Shown in pieces: positions 35,593 to 44,546 of a stretch of DNA of 64,000 bases (position 1 is its first letter; each line of letters starts with the position of its first letter). The notes below the pieces were generated by a model. That model was not told the origin of the DNA and made no database searches. It saw nothing but the letters and a program-made list of their open reading frames with translations. The position numbers and the translations under genes were made by a program. Source of the stretch: Bacillus sp. ZZV12-4809 (GTDB lineage Bacteria; Bacillota; Bacilli; Bacillales; Cytobacillaceae); contig NZ_VCRN01000004.1 in the NCBI RefSeq assembly GCF_009849585.1, forward strand, positions 62,001 through 126,000, written 5' to 3'.

Positions 35593-36483
35593 TTATTTCT
35601 TGCTGTAAAATCGGTCCCGGACCTTTTTGAGGCGGGCATGATAGTTTAATATATCGAGTCTTGCTTTCTCTGCTTCCGGTGCGATCGGACGGAGCTTCTC
35701 AATTTCCCAATAGTCTATAATGACATCGAGAACCTGATCAAAATATTCGAGCGGGCCGTAATTGGCTTCTTTTGCAATGATCGCCATGCGGTTTTCAAAA
35801 TCCGGCATGACAGCACCCGGCATTTTAAAGTTCATGATGACGTTCGCGAGATAGTAGCAATAGTTAGGTTCTAATTGCAGGTGGTGTTTTATAACGTCCC
35901 TGTAAAAAGTATAATGCAGCGTCTCATCCTTAGCCAATCTTCTCAGCAGGCTGGACAAATCCTTATCATGAGGCCCTGCCACCTTCGCGACATTATAGTA
36001 AAACACCATGGTGGCCAGCTCCTGCATGGAGGTATATACCATTGTTTCAAATGGGGTATGGAAATCCGGGTTCCAGCCATTTTCCACTGTTTGCTTGTGA
36101 AGCTGGTGAAGCCTTCCCGGATGGACATTCCGGGTGATTAACAGATAGGTTTCAAGCAGGTTGGAGTGCTGATCCTCTTCCGCTGTCCAGGTATGCACAA
36201 ATTCCTTAATAACACTCAATGACCCTTTAAAGGTCTGGTCCAAATAAGAGGTGAACCATGGAAGATTCACTTCTGTCAGGAGAGCTGTCTCCACTGCTGT
36301 AATGACGGGCTCCGGAAGCGTCACCTGGCTCTCATCCCATGGTACTCGCCGGAAATCCATGGCTTTATCCCACGGAAGAAATTCGTGATAGCCCCAATCT
36401 ATTTTTTCAGCCCGCTTTTTGTGCTCCTCATACAATTCCCTTACCTTCGGCTCCAGACGAAAATCAAGATGATTTGTTAACAA
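35593..36483 (-). CDS. Soluble acyl-ACP desaturase family protein
   Basis: This is a di-iron protein of 296 aa related to stearoyl-ACP desaturases. Metal-binding carboxylate/histidine pairs are visible in WTAEEDQHSNLL (around residue 101) and LAKDETLHYTFY (around 188), separated as in the ferritin-like family. It would introduce a double bond in an acyl chain or act as a related oxidase. Start is a TTG at 36483 with GGGGGT upstream. Soluble acyl-ACP desaturases are more familiar from plants and actinobacteria than from Bacilli, which usually carry a membrane desaturase. A FapR-like site precedes the gene. Confidence 0.8.
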   Translation of the reverse strand: MLTNHLDFRLEPKVRELYEEHKKRAEKIDWGYHEFLPWDKAMDFRRVPWDESQVTLPEPVITAVETALLTEVNLPWFTSYLDQTFKGSLSVIKEFVHTWTAEEDQHSNLLETYLLITRNVHPGRLHQLHKQTVENGWNPDFHTPFETMVYTSMQELATMVFYYNVAKVAGPHDKDLSSLLRRLAKDETLHYTFYRDVIKHHLQLEPNYCYYLANVIMNFKMPGAVMPDFENRMAIIAKEANYGPLEYFDQVLDVIIDYWEIEKLRPIAPEAEKARLDILNYHARLKKVRDRFYSKK

Positions 36484-36517
36484 GTGTAGACCCCCATCGC
36501 TATTCTATAGCTAACTA

Positions 36518-36534
36518 TTATGACCTGTTACTAA
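36518..36534. promoter_or_regulatory. FapR-like operator upstream of desaturase
   Basis: On the minus strand TTAGTAACAGGTCATAA matches a FapR-type box (TTAGTACCAGGTACTAA as remembered) at 14 of 17 positions. It lies 35 bp before the start. FapR controls fatty-acid synthesis genes in Bacilli, so the location makes sense. The match is imperfect. Confidence 0.35.
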
Positions 36535-36895
36535 ATTTACTATAGCACATTAGTTCTTTAACTAACTAATATAAAAGTCGAATTTTCAGGAAATTGGGAC
36601 TTTAAACATGCAAATTTCTGCGTCCTTTCGACGTCAATCTCCAGCTGATGACAGCGTTCGTTTCGACATTGGTCGATGTCCTAGTGGGTAGGGTTCACTC
36701 TAGCAGCCTGCCGCTATTCTATCTTCAGTTCTGATCTTAGGCTGATACTCATGTGATAAAAAGAGGGAACTCCTATAAGTTAGATTTAAAATAAAAAACT
36801 TCTGTTAGAGAGCTTAAATCTATTAAAAAGCTAAACTGCCAGCTCAAGCTATTCCAAGAATTAATAAGCTGTTATTGGTGCACAACAAAAAAATC

Positions 36896-36914
36896 GCTTT
36901 GGACCTGCCAAAGC
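36896..36914 (-). terminator. Distal terminator downstream of LacI gene
   Basis: On the minus strand GCTTTGGCAGGTCCAAAGC is followed by GATTTTTTT. It lies about 160 bp after the LacI stop, as a backup terminator or the end of an unseen short RNA. Confidence 0.6.
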
Positions 36915-36949
36915 AGTCTCATTTCATATTGTTTTATAAAACATATTAA

Positions 36950-36979
36950 AAGAACTGTTTTAACTCTAAAACAGTTCTT
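36950..36979 (-). terminator. Middle terminator downstream of LacI gene
   Basis: A 13-bp perfect inverted repeat (AAGAACTGTTTTA with TAAAACAGTTCTT, 4-nt loop) is followed by TTAAT on the minus strand. Confidence 0.6.
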
Positions 36980-37009
36980 AAGAATACTTCTTATATAGGA
37001 AAAGAAATA

Positions 37010-37055
37010 AGACAAGGTAGAGAAAGGCAGAGTTTTCCACCTTTCTTCCCTTGTC
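37010..37055 (-). terminator. First terminator downstream of LacI gene
   Basis: Interrupted arms GACAAGG..AAAGG and CCTTT..CCTTGTC on the minus strand are followed by TTATTTCTTTT. It lies 15 bp after the stop of the ADP-ribosylglycohydrolase operon's last gene. Confidence 0.6.
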
Positions 37056-37069
37056 CGTTCCATCCGATT

Positions 37070-38119
37070 TCATCGGAATTTCCCAAAACCAAGCGTGGAT
37101 GCTCTTGCAACTAGACGAATATCCAGAGATGGCTCAACCGGCAATGATTGATCATCCTCTATTCCCTCAATTTTACGAATGAGTTTGTTAGTGGATACTG
37201 CCCCGATATCATAGATAGGCTGTTCAATTGTACTAATTTCCGGCTCTACCATTTCGGTCAGCTTGATTCCATCAAAGCCGATTATTGCGACTTCCTGTGG
37301 AACTTGGTAGCCCATTAGCTTAAGAGCTTTGAGACAGCCGATCGCCATTAAATCATTGCCAAGAAATATCCCGTCAACATCTTTATGCTGGTTCATAAGG
37401 ACTTGAGTCAGCAGTTTGCCGCTTTCTAATGTAAAGTCTCCTTCGCAGACGATAACTGCATCCTCTGGAGATTCTTTTCCATTCCTCTCGGCCCAATCAG
37501 TAACTGACTCCACATATCCCCGTTTCCGTTCAGAAGATGGAGGGAATGACTTCGGCCCGCTGATATGGGCAATCTTCTTGCAGCCTGCCTCAATCAAGTG
37601 CTCAACAGCCAGCCTGGCTCCTTTATAGTTATCTAATCCAATCGAGTCACAGGTGTTATCTTCGGCTGCACGGTCAATTCTTACAAAAGGAGTTTTCGAG
37701 TTTTCAATAGCCTTCACGACTTTTTCGCTCATTTCGAACGATGCCAGGATAAAGCCATCAACATACCGGTTTTGAAGCTGTGTCCAAAAATGATTATCTT
37801 CCATATCCCCGTCCTGGGTATTGACCAAAATGATGCTGTACCCTTTTGATTTCGCCACTTCTTCAATTGCCACGACAAGCTCTGGAAAAAACGGGTTTGT
37901 AATATCAGGGATAATCAGGGCAATCGTACGAGTTTTCTTTTTCGCTAATCCTCTAGCGATTTCATTTGGATGATAATTCAGTCGCTCCATCACATCACGA
38001 ATCTTAAGCTCCGATTTTTGGCTGATATATCCTTTATTGTTTAAATACCTGGATACTGTCGCTACGGATACGCCTGCCTCCTTTGCAACATCCCGAATGG
38101 TAATTTGTTTTTCTCTCAC
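37070..38119 (-). CDS. LacI-family regulator of the ADP-ribosylglycohydrolase cluster
   Basis: This is a repressor of 349 aa. The helix-turn-helix (ITIRDVAKEAGVSVATVSRYLNN) is followed by the hinge (LNYHPNEIARGLAKKKTRTIA) and a ribose-binding-protein-like sensor ([18 protein letters not shown]). Start is GTG at 38119 with AAGGAG upstream. It is the last gene of the long operon from 45905, 37 bp after a glycohydrolase gene. Its likely operators are the four TGTAACCGGTTACA palindromes before the two operons of this cluster. The sensor class suggests a sugar-like inducer. Confidence 0.92.
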   Translation of the reverse strand: MREKQITIRDVAKEAGVSVATVSRYLNNKGYISQKSELKIRDVMERLNYHPNEIARGLAKKKTRTIALIIPDITNPFFPELVVAIEEVAKSKGYSIILVNTQDGDMEDNHFWTQLQNRYVDGFILASFEMSEKVVKAIENSKTPFVRIDRAAEDNTCDSIGLDNYKGARLAVEHLIEAGCKKIAHISGPKSFPPSSERKRGYVESVTDWAERNGKESPEDAVIVCEGDFTLESGKLLTQVLMNQHKDVDGIFLGNDLMAIGCLKALKLMGYQVPQEVAIIGFDGIKLTEMVEPEISTIEQPIYDIGAVSTNKLIRKIEGIEDDQSLPVEPSLDIRLVARASTLGFGKFR

Positions 38120-38156
38120 GCAAAATTCTCCTTCGAAAGGATTCTTGTGCTCTAAC

Positions 38157-40334
38157 CTATTTATTCATTTCTTTTACATGGAAACTTCGCACTGTTGTTT
38201 CCCCTTTTTCCAGCAGGCCAAATCCTGCCATTCCATATTCATTTCCCAATCCATCGAAATCCAGAACCCGTTCTCCATTGATTTCTATCTGAACAGCAGT
38301 TCCTTTGCTGATGGCCTTAACGTTATATATAGCTTCATGATTCCATTCATATGAAATTGTCTTTAAGCGCTTAAATCCAAAGTTATTTTCAATTAATGAA
38401 ACCTGATTGTCACCATCGAATCCTGCCCAATAATAGCGTTCGGTTCCAATTGCCCGAAGAATGACCCCGTGGCTTTTTCCGGAAACAGGCTGAAAACTTA
38501 TATCCAGTTCAAGGTCACGGCCATAATAGTTCCCTGTAAAGGAAGAAGTATCTTCTTCACCTGCAGCAGCTTTCATAAAACCATTTTCCAGCGTCCATTC
38601 GCCACGGTGATGAGCAAATGGTGTTACACATTTGAATTCCATGGCTTGTTTGGCAAAATCAATGGAGTAATCTGCATTGCCAAAGATCCGGAACTCGCCG
38701 ATATAAAACTTTCCAAATGAACGGTTATCTGCAGGTGATGGACTCTCAACAATAAAGCCCACCTCATCAATCAATGCTCCATCAGTCTCCGGGATCACAA
38801 ATTCAATATCAAGCCACTGCTGATGGTTTAATGTGATGGAGTCCAGCTTCACATCACTCTTTGTGTAACTATTGCGGACATAAGGAGTCAAATAAACATC
38901 CGCCCCACCTTGCCATTTATCCATATACACCTTTGCCGAAACCTTTTGTCCACTGTATGCAGAAGGTGCAAAGGTCGGCTTATATTTCTCATCATTAAAA
39001 TCTTCACGGCGATAGAACGGCTTGTAAAATATTTTACTTGAATCCCCTTCTATAAATCTGTCAAACAAAACAGACAATGAGCCCCGGCGTTCCTCAATGC
39101 CTAGATCATTGCATGGGGTCAATAATGTCTTAAAAGCATTATTCGTCTTAAAGCCGTGGGTTGATCCCGGCAAGGTAAAATCCAGGTAAACTTCCCCGTT
39201 TCGGATGCTTTCCACTAATCTCTGTGGAGCTTCCAGCCCATTCACCTGATAGCCCAGAACGGCAAGCTCTTTACAGAAGGTCGGGATATCCAGCACATTC
39301 AAATAGCCTGACACGCTGGATGTCGCAATCATATCGTTGATTGGCTTTCGATAATGACCTGGAATTGCATCAAGGCCGGCAAAAACTCCTGCGATAGTTC
39401 CTACATTTCCTGCATTACAATCCGTATCCCAGCTGCACATCGTAGCTATTTCAACAGTCCGTGCTAAATCCCCTTTTCCATACATGAGGGCCAGGGCACA
39501 TACGCCGGCATTTGGGATGATATGGCATACTCCCGTGTACTTATCATAGCCCCACTCATTTTCTAAATACTGACGGCACTTCCGGAAATCCTCTTCTTCC
39601 GGATGCTCCTGATAAAAATCAATCACAGCTTTCACGACAGCATAATAGGTGGAATCTTTTGGAATTACGGATAATCCTGCTTCGATAATAACATCCATGC
39701 TTTCAGCTGAAAAGGCTCTCGAAATACACGCTGCCATAAAGCGCGCCCCATATAGCCCATTTTTATCATGAGATACACTTGCCGCTATCTCAGCATAATC
39801 GGCTGCCTTTTGAATATTATCAGGAAAAAGCAATCCCCATGTATCGATAAAGATTTGTCCGCCAATCTGCTCAGCCATAATGATGCCATTGACTTCAGCC
39901 GAACCAGACTTTGGGGCAGGGATGCCTTTTTTAAGGTTTAAATAGGCCGTATGCTCTGTGCTGATTTGGTCTCCGCCCCACCAAAACATACCGATTCCTT
40001 CCCGCGAATAGTTCAGCCAGGCTCTTGCAACATCCTGCGGTGTCAGTTCCCGCCCCCGTGCGTCATCTATTAATGCCCGGATAAAATAAACCGGACCATT
40101 GGCATCATCGTCAGCAGAAAAGGTTTTATAATCCTTCACATACCCCCGGATATCGCCATGAATTTCCTGGATTTTTTCATATGACCATTCATTTGGCTCC
40201 AGTGGTGCCCCGAGCCGGATTCCAATATTCATTCCGAGGAAGCCGGCATAGACTCTCTCTACATAGTTTTCAGGCAACAAATTACTCAACTCCCATCCCC
40301 AAAGTGTTTTAAAGAAGGTTTTTTCTTTTTTCAT
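38157..40334 (-). CDS. ADP-ribosylglycohydrolase-family protein with C-terminal sugar-binding-like domain
   Basis: This 725-aa protein has two parts. Residues 20-370 form an ADP-ribosylglycohydrolase fold: the N-terminal motif is altered (LGMNIGIRLGAPLEP instead of GDALGxP), but acidic metal sites persist in SADDDANGP and CSWDTDCNAGNVGTIAG. Residues about 430-725 are beta-rich, with a final LamG/DUF1080-like section (LEDISFQPVSGKSHGVILRA style) common in glycan-processing enzymes. No signal peptide is visible, so it is cytoplasmic. It overlaps the preceding glycohydrolase gene by 26 bp. Likely an N- or O-glycosidase, substrate unknown. Confidence 0.8.
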   Translation of the reverse strand: MKKEKTFFKTLWGWELSNLLPENYVERVYAGFLGMNIGIRLGAPLEPNEWSYEKIQEIHGDIRGYVKDYKTFSADDDANGPVYFIRALIDDARGRELTPQDVARAWLNYSREGIGMFWWGGDQISTEHTAYLNLKKGIPAPKSGSAEVNGIIMAEQIGGQIFIDTWGLLFPDNIQKAADYAEIAASVSHDKNGLYGARFMAACISRAFSAESMDVIIEAGLSVIPKDSTYYAVVKAVIDFYQEHPEEEDFRKCRQYLENEWGYDKYTGVCHIIPNAGVCALALMYGKGDLARTVEIATMCSWDTDCNAGNVGTIAGVFAGLDAIPGHYRKPINDMIATSSVSGYLNVLDIPTFCKELAVLGYQVNGLEAPQRLVESIRNGEVYLDFTLPGSTHGFKTNNAFKTLLTPCNDLGIEERRGSLSVLFDRFIEGDSSKIFYKPFYRREDFNDEKYKPTFAPSAYSGQKVSAKVYMDKWQGGADVYLTPYVRNSYTKSDVKLDSITLNHQQWLDIEFVIPETDGALIDEVGFIVESPSPADNRSFGKFYIGEFRIFGNADYSIDFAKQAMEFKCVTPFAHHRGEWTLENGFMKAAAGEEDTSSFTGNYYGRDLELDISFQPVSGKSHGVILRAIGTERYYWAGFDGDNQVSLIENNFGFKRLKTISYEWNHEAIYNVKAISKGTAVQIEINGERVLDFDGLGNEYGMAGFGLLEKGETTVRSFHVKEMNK

Positions 40335-41457
40335 TCAGCTGCAGGTCCTGCTCAATAATCAGCCTAGCAGTTTCTGAGAATTGGTCTGCTGTCTCGAGTA
40401 AATTCATTTTGTTCGTTTCCTGTAAAAGCTCAACATCTTCAGAACGAATAACACGTTCTCCGTACATTGCACCTAAAATAACACCGGCCATTACCCCGAT
40501 GGAATCCGTATCACGGCCAGAGTTTATGCCATCTAATATAGTTCCATAGTAATCCCCATCATTTAACACCATGAACGCTAACGCCATTGGCAGCTCTTCA
40601 ATGGAGAAAAGCCTGCTTGGTGTATAGTGATTGGAAGGTACACCAACCTTCTCCATTTTGCGGTGAACATCGTCTTTCATTGGCGAGTATGGTTCTATCA
40701 CATTTTGGAATGTAGAAATAACCGTATCCATATCTGCACCTTCCGAATGCAATTTCCTGGCAGCTGCAGTTAAATCACGGATTGCATTCTTTGTTCCATC
40801 CTTAGCAAAATAAAGGGCTGTCTCCACAATTTCATCTACTGTCACATTTTCTTCAAAAGCCTTTGCCACACAGGCTGCCAGCACCCCAGCAGCTTCCAGG
40901 CCGTAGCTGCTTTGATGTCCCATTGCAAACAAAATCGCTTCATCATAGGCAGCTTTCGGATTTCCGGCATTGACGATTCCAACTGGTGCGATATACATCG
41001 CAGCCCCGCAGTTGATCATATTGCCAATTCCACCTTCACGCGGCTCACAATTGGCTAATACATGACGCATGAAAATATATTTTTCCGGGTAGAAGAGACG
41101 ATCAATAATGAGCGCTTCTCTTCCAAACTCAGGGATATACGTTTTGTTAAAAGCGATTTCCTTCACAAATTCGTTTCCCATGTCATAGGCATCTATATGT
41201 CTTTTTTCTTTGTTATAGACGTTTATGAGAGCAACAGTCATTAGGGTGTCGTCTGTAACTGTACCGTTGCCCCTTCTTCTGCCCAGATTTAAGTCAGCCG
41301 GGTAATCTTCCTTGTACCATCTGGTACGGAGCGACTCAACCCTCTTATACATTTTTTTAATCTCTTCATAGCTTAATTTTTCAACAGGTGCTCCCATCGC
41401 ATCCCCAAGTGCAGTGGATAGCACAATACCTCTTACACGTTCTTTAAAAGTAACCAT
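40309..41457 (-). CDS. ADP-ribosylglycohydrolase-family protein (canonical metal sites)
   Basis: This is a 382-aa di-magnesium glycohydrolase of the DraG/ARH fold. All three acidic signatures are present: ALGDAMGAPVE (residues about 16-26), TVTDDTLMT (about 66) and GRDTDSIGVMAGVILGA (about 312). Family members cleave the glycosidic bond between ribose and an amino-acid side chain or other leaving group. Placed between ABC permease genes and a fused paralogue in an import operon, a catabolic role on a small imported glycoside is more likely than removal of protein ADP-ribosylation. AAAGGAG precedes the ATG. Confidence 0.88.
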   Translation of the reverse strand: MVTFKERVRGIVLSTALGDAMGAPVEKLSYEEIKKMYKRVESLRTRWYKEDYPADLNLGRRRGNGTVTDDTLMTVALINVYNKEKRHIDAYDMGNEFVKEIAFNKTYIPEFGREALIIDRLFYPEKYIFMRHVLANCEPREGGIGNMINCGAAMYIAPVGIVNAGNPKAAYDEAILFAMGHQSSYGLEAAGVLAACVAKAFEENVTVDEIVETALYFAKDGTKNAIRDLTAAARKLHSEGADMDTVISTFQNVIEPYSPMKDDVHRKMEKVGVPSNHYTPSRLFSIEELPMALAFMVLNDGDYYGTILDGINSGRDTDSIGVMAGVILGAMYGERVIRSEDVELLQETNKMNLLETADQFSETARLIIEQDLQLNEKRKNLL

Positions 41458-41512
41458 ATGAAGACTCCTTTTTTACTGTTGTGTTTACTCTTTTCCACCT
41501 AGAGAGTAATAA

Positions 41513-42403
41513 TCAGTCTTTGACTCCACCCTCAAAAGCACCCTTTGCATAATACTTTAATATCAACGGATAAATGAGCAGCAAAGGCACAACCGAGATG
41601 ATGATCGTTCCTGCCTGCAGAGAAGCGAAATCAAGCGTTGCTATCTGATCATAGGATAGGAAGTTTTGTGCTCCCAGCAGTGATGTATTATCACGTTCTA
41701 CTACAAATTGCCGAAGTACAAGCTGCAGTGGCCATTTGCCTGTGTCCGTTAAGTAGATTGTCGCCCGGAAGTATTCATTCCAGTGGTAAACTCCATAAAA
41801 CAGACCCATTGTTGCCAAAGCCGGCTTCGATAAAGGCAACATGATTTTTGTAAAGATACGGAAGTGCCCGGCCCCATCCATACGCGCTGCTTCCAGAATA
41901 CTCTCAGGAACATCCTCAAAAAATCTCATCATAATAAACAAGTAAAATATATTGATTGTCTTATAAAGAATGAGAGAAGCGTAAGTATCCAGCAATCCAA
42001 GATTTTTCACCAGTAAGTATTCCGGTATTAATCCTGGTTCAAATACCATGATGACAATCAGGAAGATCATGACAAGATTGCGGCCGGGAAACTTCGTTCT
42101 TGCCAGCACATAGGCTGTCATTGCAGTAAGCAGCAGATTCAAGGCTGTACCCACAACGGTTATAAATAAGGTGTTAAAAATACTTTTTAAAATTAGCGGG
42201 TTTGATAATAAAATTTTGTAGTTAATGAGTGAAAATCCTTCAGGAATGATACCCAGGCCGCTTAGTTTATGGACTTTGAGAGGATCTGATAACGACATTG
42301 CCAGCAAGTGAAGAAGCGGAACTAGCACAGTTAAAGAAACTAAAAACAAAATGCTGTAAATAATAATGGTTGATACACTCAATTTTTTTAATTTATTCAT
42401 CAT
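41513..42403 (-). CDS. Carbohydrate ABC transporter permease (CUT1, LplC-like)
   Basis: This is a 296-aa inner-membrane permease with six hydrophobic segments. The ATPase-contact loop is visible as EAARMDGAGHFRIFTKIMLP. The frame extends six codons further, but the ATG at 42403 follows TAGGAGGTGG properly and is preferred. It pairs with the permease gene just upstream. The operon lacks an ATPase gene, so like many Bacillus CUT1 systems it probably borrows a shared MsmX-type ATPase. Confidence 0.9.
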   Translation of the reverse strand: MMNKLKKLSVSTIIIYSILFLVSLTVLVPLLHLLAMSLSDPLKVHKLSGLGIIPEGFSLINYKILLSNPLILKSIFNTLFITVVGTALNLLLTAMTAYVLARTKFPGRNLVMIFLIVIMVFEPGLIPEYLLVKNLGLLDTYASLILYKTINIFYLFIMMRFFEDVPESILEAARMDGAGHFRIFTKIMLPLSKPALATMGLFYGVYHWNEYFRATIYLTDTGKWPLQLVLRQFVVERDNTSLLGAQNFLSYDQIATLDFASLQAGTIIISVVPLLLIYPLILKYYAKGAFEGGVKD

Positions 42404-42414
42404 CGTTCCACCTC

Positions 42415-43314
42415 CTACCAAACACCTTTACCAGAAATTCTTTTTGAGATAAAGTGTGTGCTTAAAATTAAGATAACCCCAATTACACCCTTGAAAAGGC
42501 TCGCTGCCGTTGCATAAGCATATTGGCCATTTAAGAGACCGATTCGATATACATAAGTGTCTAAAATATCAATCACGCTGATGACAGACGAATTCATCAT
42601 ATTAAATACCTGATCAAAACCGGCATTCATGAAGAATCCCAGATTTAGAATAAAGACTGTCATGATTGTTGAAGTTAAGGAAGGCAATGTGATGTATCTC
42701 ATTTGCTGTATTTTAGATGCTCCGTCAATTTTGGCAGCTTCATAGAGAGACGGGCTTATTTTCAGAATGGCAGCCAAGTAAATTATGGAGTCCCACCCTG
42801 CACTGCGCCAAATTTCCTGGAATACCAATACCCAGCGGATATGGTCTTTACTTGTCATGAAATCAAGCGAAGGCATATTGAAAAAGCTGCGAATTACGTT
42901 TACTCCGCCAACTTCCGGATTTAGAAATGCAATCCAGATTCCTGCAATCACGACCCATGATAAAAAGTGAGGAAGGTAAACAATGGACTGAACATATTTT
43001 CTAAATTTGCCGACTCTGACTTCGTTAATCAATAAAGATAAGATAATCGGAATCGGAAAGAAGAATACAATCTTCATCACACTAATAATAATGGTGTTTT
43101 GTAATACATCCAAAAAGGCTGGGGAGCTGAATAGAATCTTAAAATGCTTCATCCCGACCCAAACATTATCACCGATAATCCGGTAATCCTGAAATGCCAG
43201 CTTCATTCCAATTAACGGAACGACGTGGAAGATCGAAAAATAAAGAAGGGCTGGAAAAAGCATAAGATATAGGACCCAGCTTGATTTAATTTGCTTCAGT
43301 ATGCCCTTTTTCAT
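42415..43314 (-). CDS. Carbohydrate ABC transporter permease (CUT1, LplB-like)
   Basis: This is a 299-aa permease with six hydrophobic segments and the EAA loop EAAKIDGASKIQQMRYITLP. It overlaps the end of the kinase gene by 29 bp and has AGGAG upstream. It forms the translocation pair with the next gene. Its binding protein is the lipoprotein encoded at 48276, in the other operon of the same regulon. Confidence 0.9.
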   Translation of the reverse strand: MKKGILKQIKSSWVLYLMLFPALLYFSIFHVVPLIGMKLAFQDYRIIGDNVWVGMKHFKILFSSPAFLDVLQNTIIISVMKIVFFFPIPIILSLLINEVRVGKFRKYVQSIVYLPHFLSWVVIAGIWIAFLNPEVGGVNVIRSFFNMPSLDFMTSKDHIRWVLVFQEIWRSAGWDSIIYLAAILKISPSLYEAAKIDGASKIQQMRYITLPSLTSTIMTVFILNLGFFMNAGFDQVFNMMNSSVISVIDILDTYVYRIGLLNGQYAYATAASLFKGVIGVILILSTHFISKRISGKGVW

Positions 43315-44230
43315 CTTTATACTCCTTTTCCTTTACAAATTGAGTCACTTCATTTCGCTTTGGCATTCCCGTTTGTGCACCCTTTTTAGTAACCGATAGG
43401 CCAGCTGCTATGTTGCCAAATCGTATGCTGTCTTCGAGGCTGTTCCCTTCGGCAATGGCAACAGCGAAAGCGCCTGAAAAGGTATCGCCGGCTCCCGTTG
43501 TGTCAACCGGACTTACCTTAATGGATGGAACTAATCTGATCTCTGCGCCATCAAAGAAACGAACTCCCTCTGACCCGCAAGTAATGATTAGTTTATTGGG
43601 GTGCTTTTTAAGGAGCTCTTCCATTGAATCATCGGTGTTAAACACTAGCTTGTATTCGTGTTCATTCGGTGTAATATAGGTAACCTTGTTAATAAGCCCT
43701 GGGCTGAGTGTTTGTGCCGGGGCCGGATTGATAATAATCGTTTTTCCTCTTTCATAAAGGAGCGGAACCAAATACTCTATCATGTCTAACGGTGTCTCGA
43801 GCTGAAATACAATCACATCGCAGTTCAGAAGCTCTGATACAGAATTTTTTACATAGTCAACATTGGTCTGTGTATTGGCACCAGGTACCACAATTATGCG
43901 ATTTTCACTTTGACAAAGCTCAATAAACGCTGCTCCTGTAGGCAATCCTTTTACAGATTGAAGATTTACCAGATTGATATTCTCATTCTCCAGCTTTTTG
44001 ATAATGAAATCACTATTCTCATCATCACCAACCGATCCGAATAAGGACACATTTCCGCCAAGACGGGCTGCTGCCACAGCTTGATTGGCCCCCTTGCCGC
44101 CAATGGATAAAAAGAAATTCTCACCCAGGACGGTTTCTCCTAATTTAGGCAGTATCTCGCTTTCAATAAAATAATCCATATTGATGCTTCCAACAACGGC
44201 TATTCTCTGCATGTTCATCATCCTAATCAA
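43286..44230 (-). CDS. PfkB-family carbohydrate kinase (ribokinase-like)
   Basis: This is a cytoplasmic kinase of 314 aa. Substrate-side motif GGKGANQAVAAARLGG is near residue 43, and the ATP/catalytic motif DTTGAGDTFSGAF is near residue 239. These are the two classical PfkB signatures, and the overall sequence is close to ribokinases. It would phosphorylate ribose or a related sugar released by the glycohydrolases. The start is ambiguous among several closely spaced ATGs (44230, 44218, 44212). It overlaps the DUF4387 gene end by 8 bp at the first of these. Confidence 0.9.
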   Translation of the reverse strand: MIRMMNMQRIAVVGSINMDYFIESEILPKLGETVLGENFFLSIGGKGANQAVAAARLGGNVSLFGSVGDDENSDFIIKKLENENINLVNLQSVKGLPTGAAFIELCQSENRIIVVPGANTQTNVDYVKNSVSELLNCDVIVFQLETPLDMIEYLVPLLYERGKTIIINPAPAQTLSPGLINKVTYITPNEHEYKLVFNTDDSMEELLKKHPNKLIITCGSEGVRFFDGAEIRLVPSIKVSPVDTTGAGDTFSGAFAVAIAEGNSLEDSIRFGNIAAGLSVTKKGAQTGMPKRNEVTQFVKEKEYKDEKGHTEAN

Positions 44231-44534
44231 TCAGTATATTCATTAACGGTGCATGCTGCTGTGCGCCATAAACATCCCTGTCTCCAACTGTTCCAGATGA
44301 GATATCTCTTAGAATTGTAATCTTAATTCCAAGTGCCTGATCGTAGAAAACGAGATGATCTATCTGGTCGCAAGTAAGGTTATATAAGTCACAAATGGTT
44401 TGTTTATTGATTTTCCCCGAGTCCTTGACTCGCTCATAAATTTCCTTAGAATCAAATAAAATATCGAATGTCAGCTCGAATGGTCCTGCATTTTTACTTC
44501 GTAAGACTTTAGCTAGATCAAATAAAGCGGCCAT
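44223..44534 (-). CDS. DUF4387 family protein
   Basis: This is a small acidic protein of 103 aa in a family that usually accompanies AtuA/DUF1446 genes, as here (12 bp apart). Features I associate with it are LRSKNAGPFELTFDILFD near residues 12-29 and AQQHAPLMNILID at the C-terminus. Biochemical role unknown; it is probably the small partner of the AtuA-like protein. Confidence 0.8.
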   Translation of the reverse strand: MAALFDLAKVLRSKNAGPFELTFDILFDSKEIYERVKDSGKINKQTICDLYNLTCDQIDHLVFYDQALGIKITILRDISSGTVGDRDVYGAQQHAPLMNILID

Positions 44535-44546
44535 GTTTTCATCCCC

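Larger units (their letters stand above)
36484..37069. other. Gene-free intergenic region
   Basis: This 586-bp stretch holds a possible operator before the desaturase gene and three terminator-like hairpins after the LacI gene. The remaining 36600-36880 part shows nothing I can assign. A minus-strand frame over 36872-37063 is composed of the terminators and is not considered a gene. Confidence 0.5.

Noticed and set aside
36872..37063. Minus-strand 63-codon open frame after the LacI gene
   Set aside because: It is made of the three terminator hairpins and has no supported start; treated as non-coding.
38366..38379. TTTAAGCGCTTAAA palindrome resembling the AAGCGCTT operators
   Set aside because: It lies deep inside the coding sequence of the large glycohydrolase and is explained by its codons (Phe-Lys-Arg-Leu-Lys).
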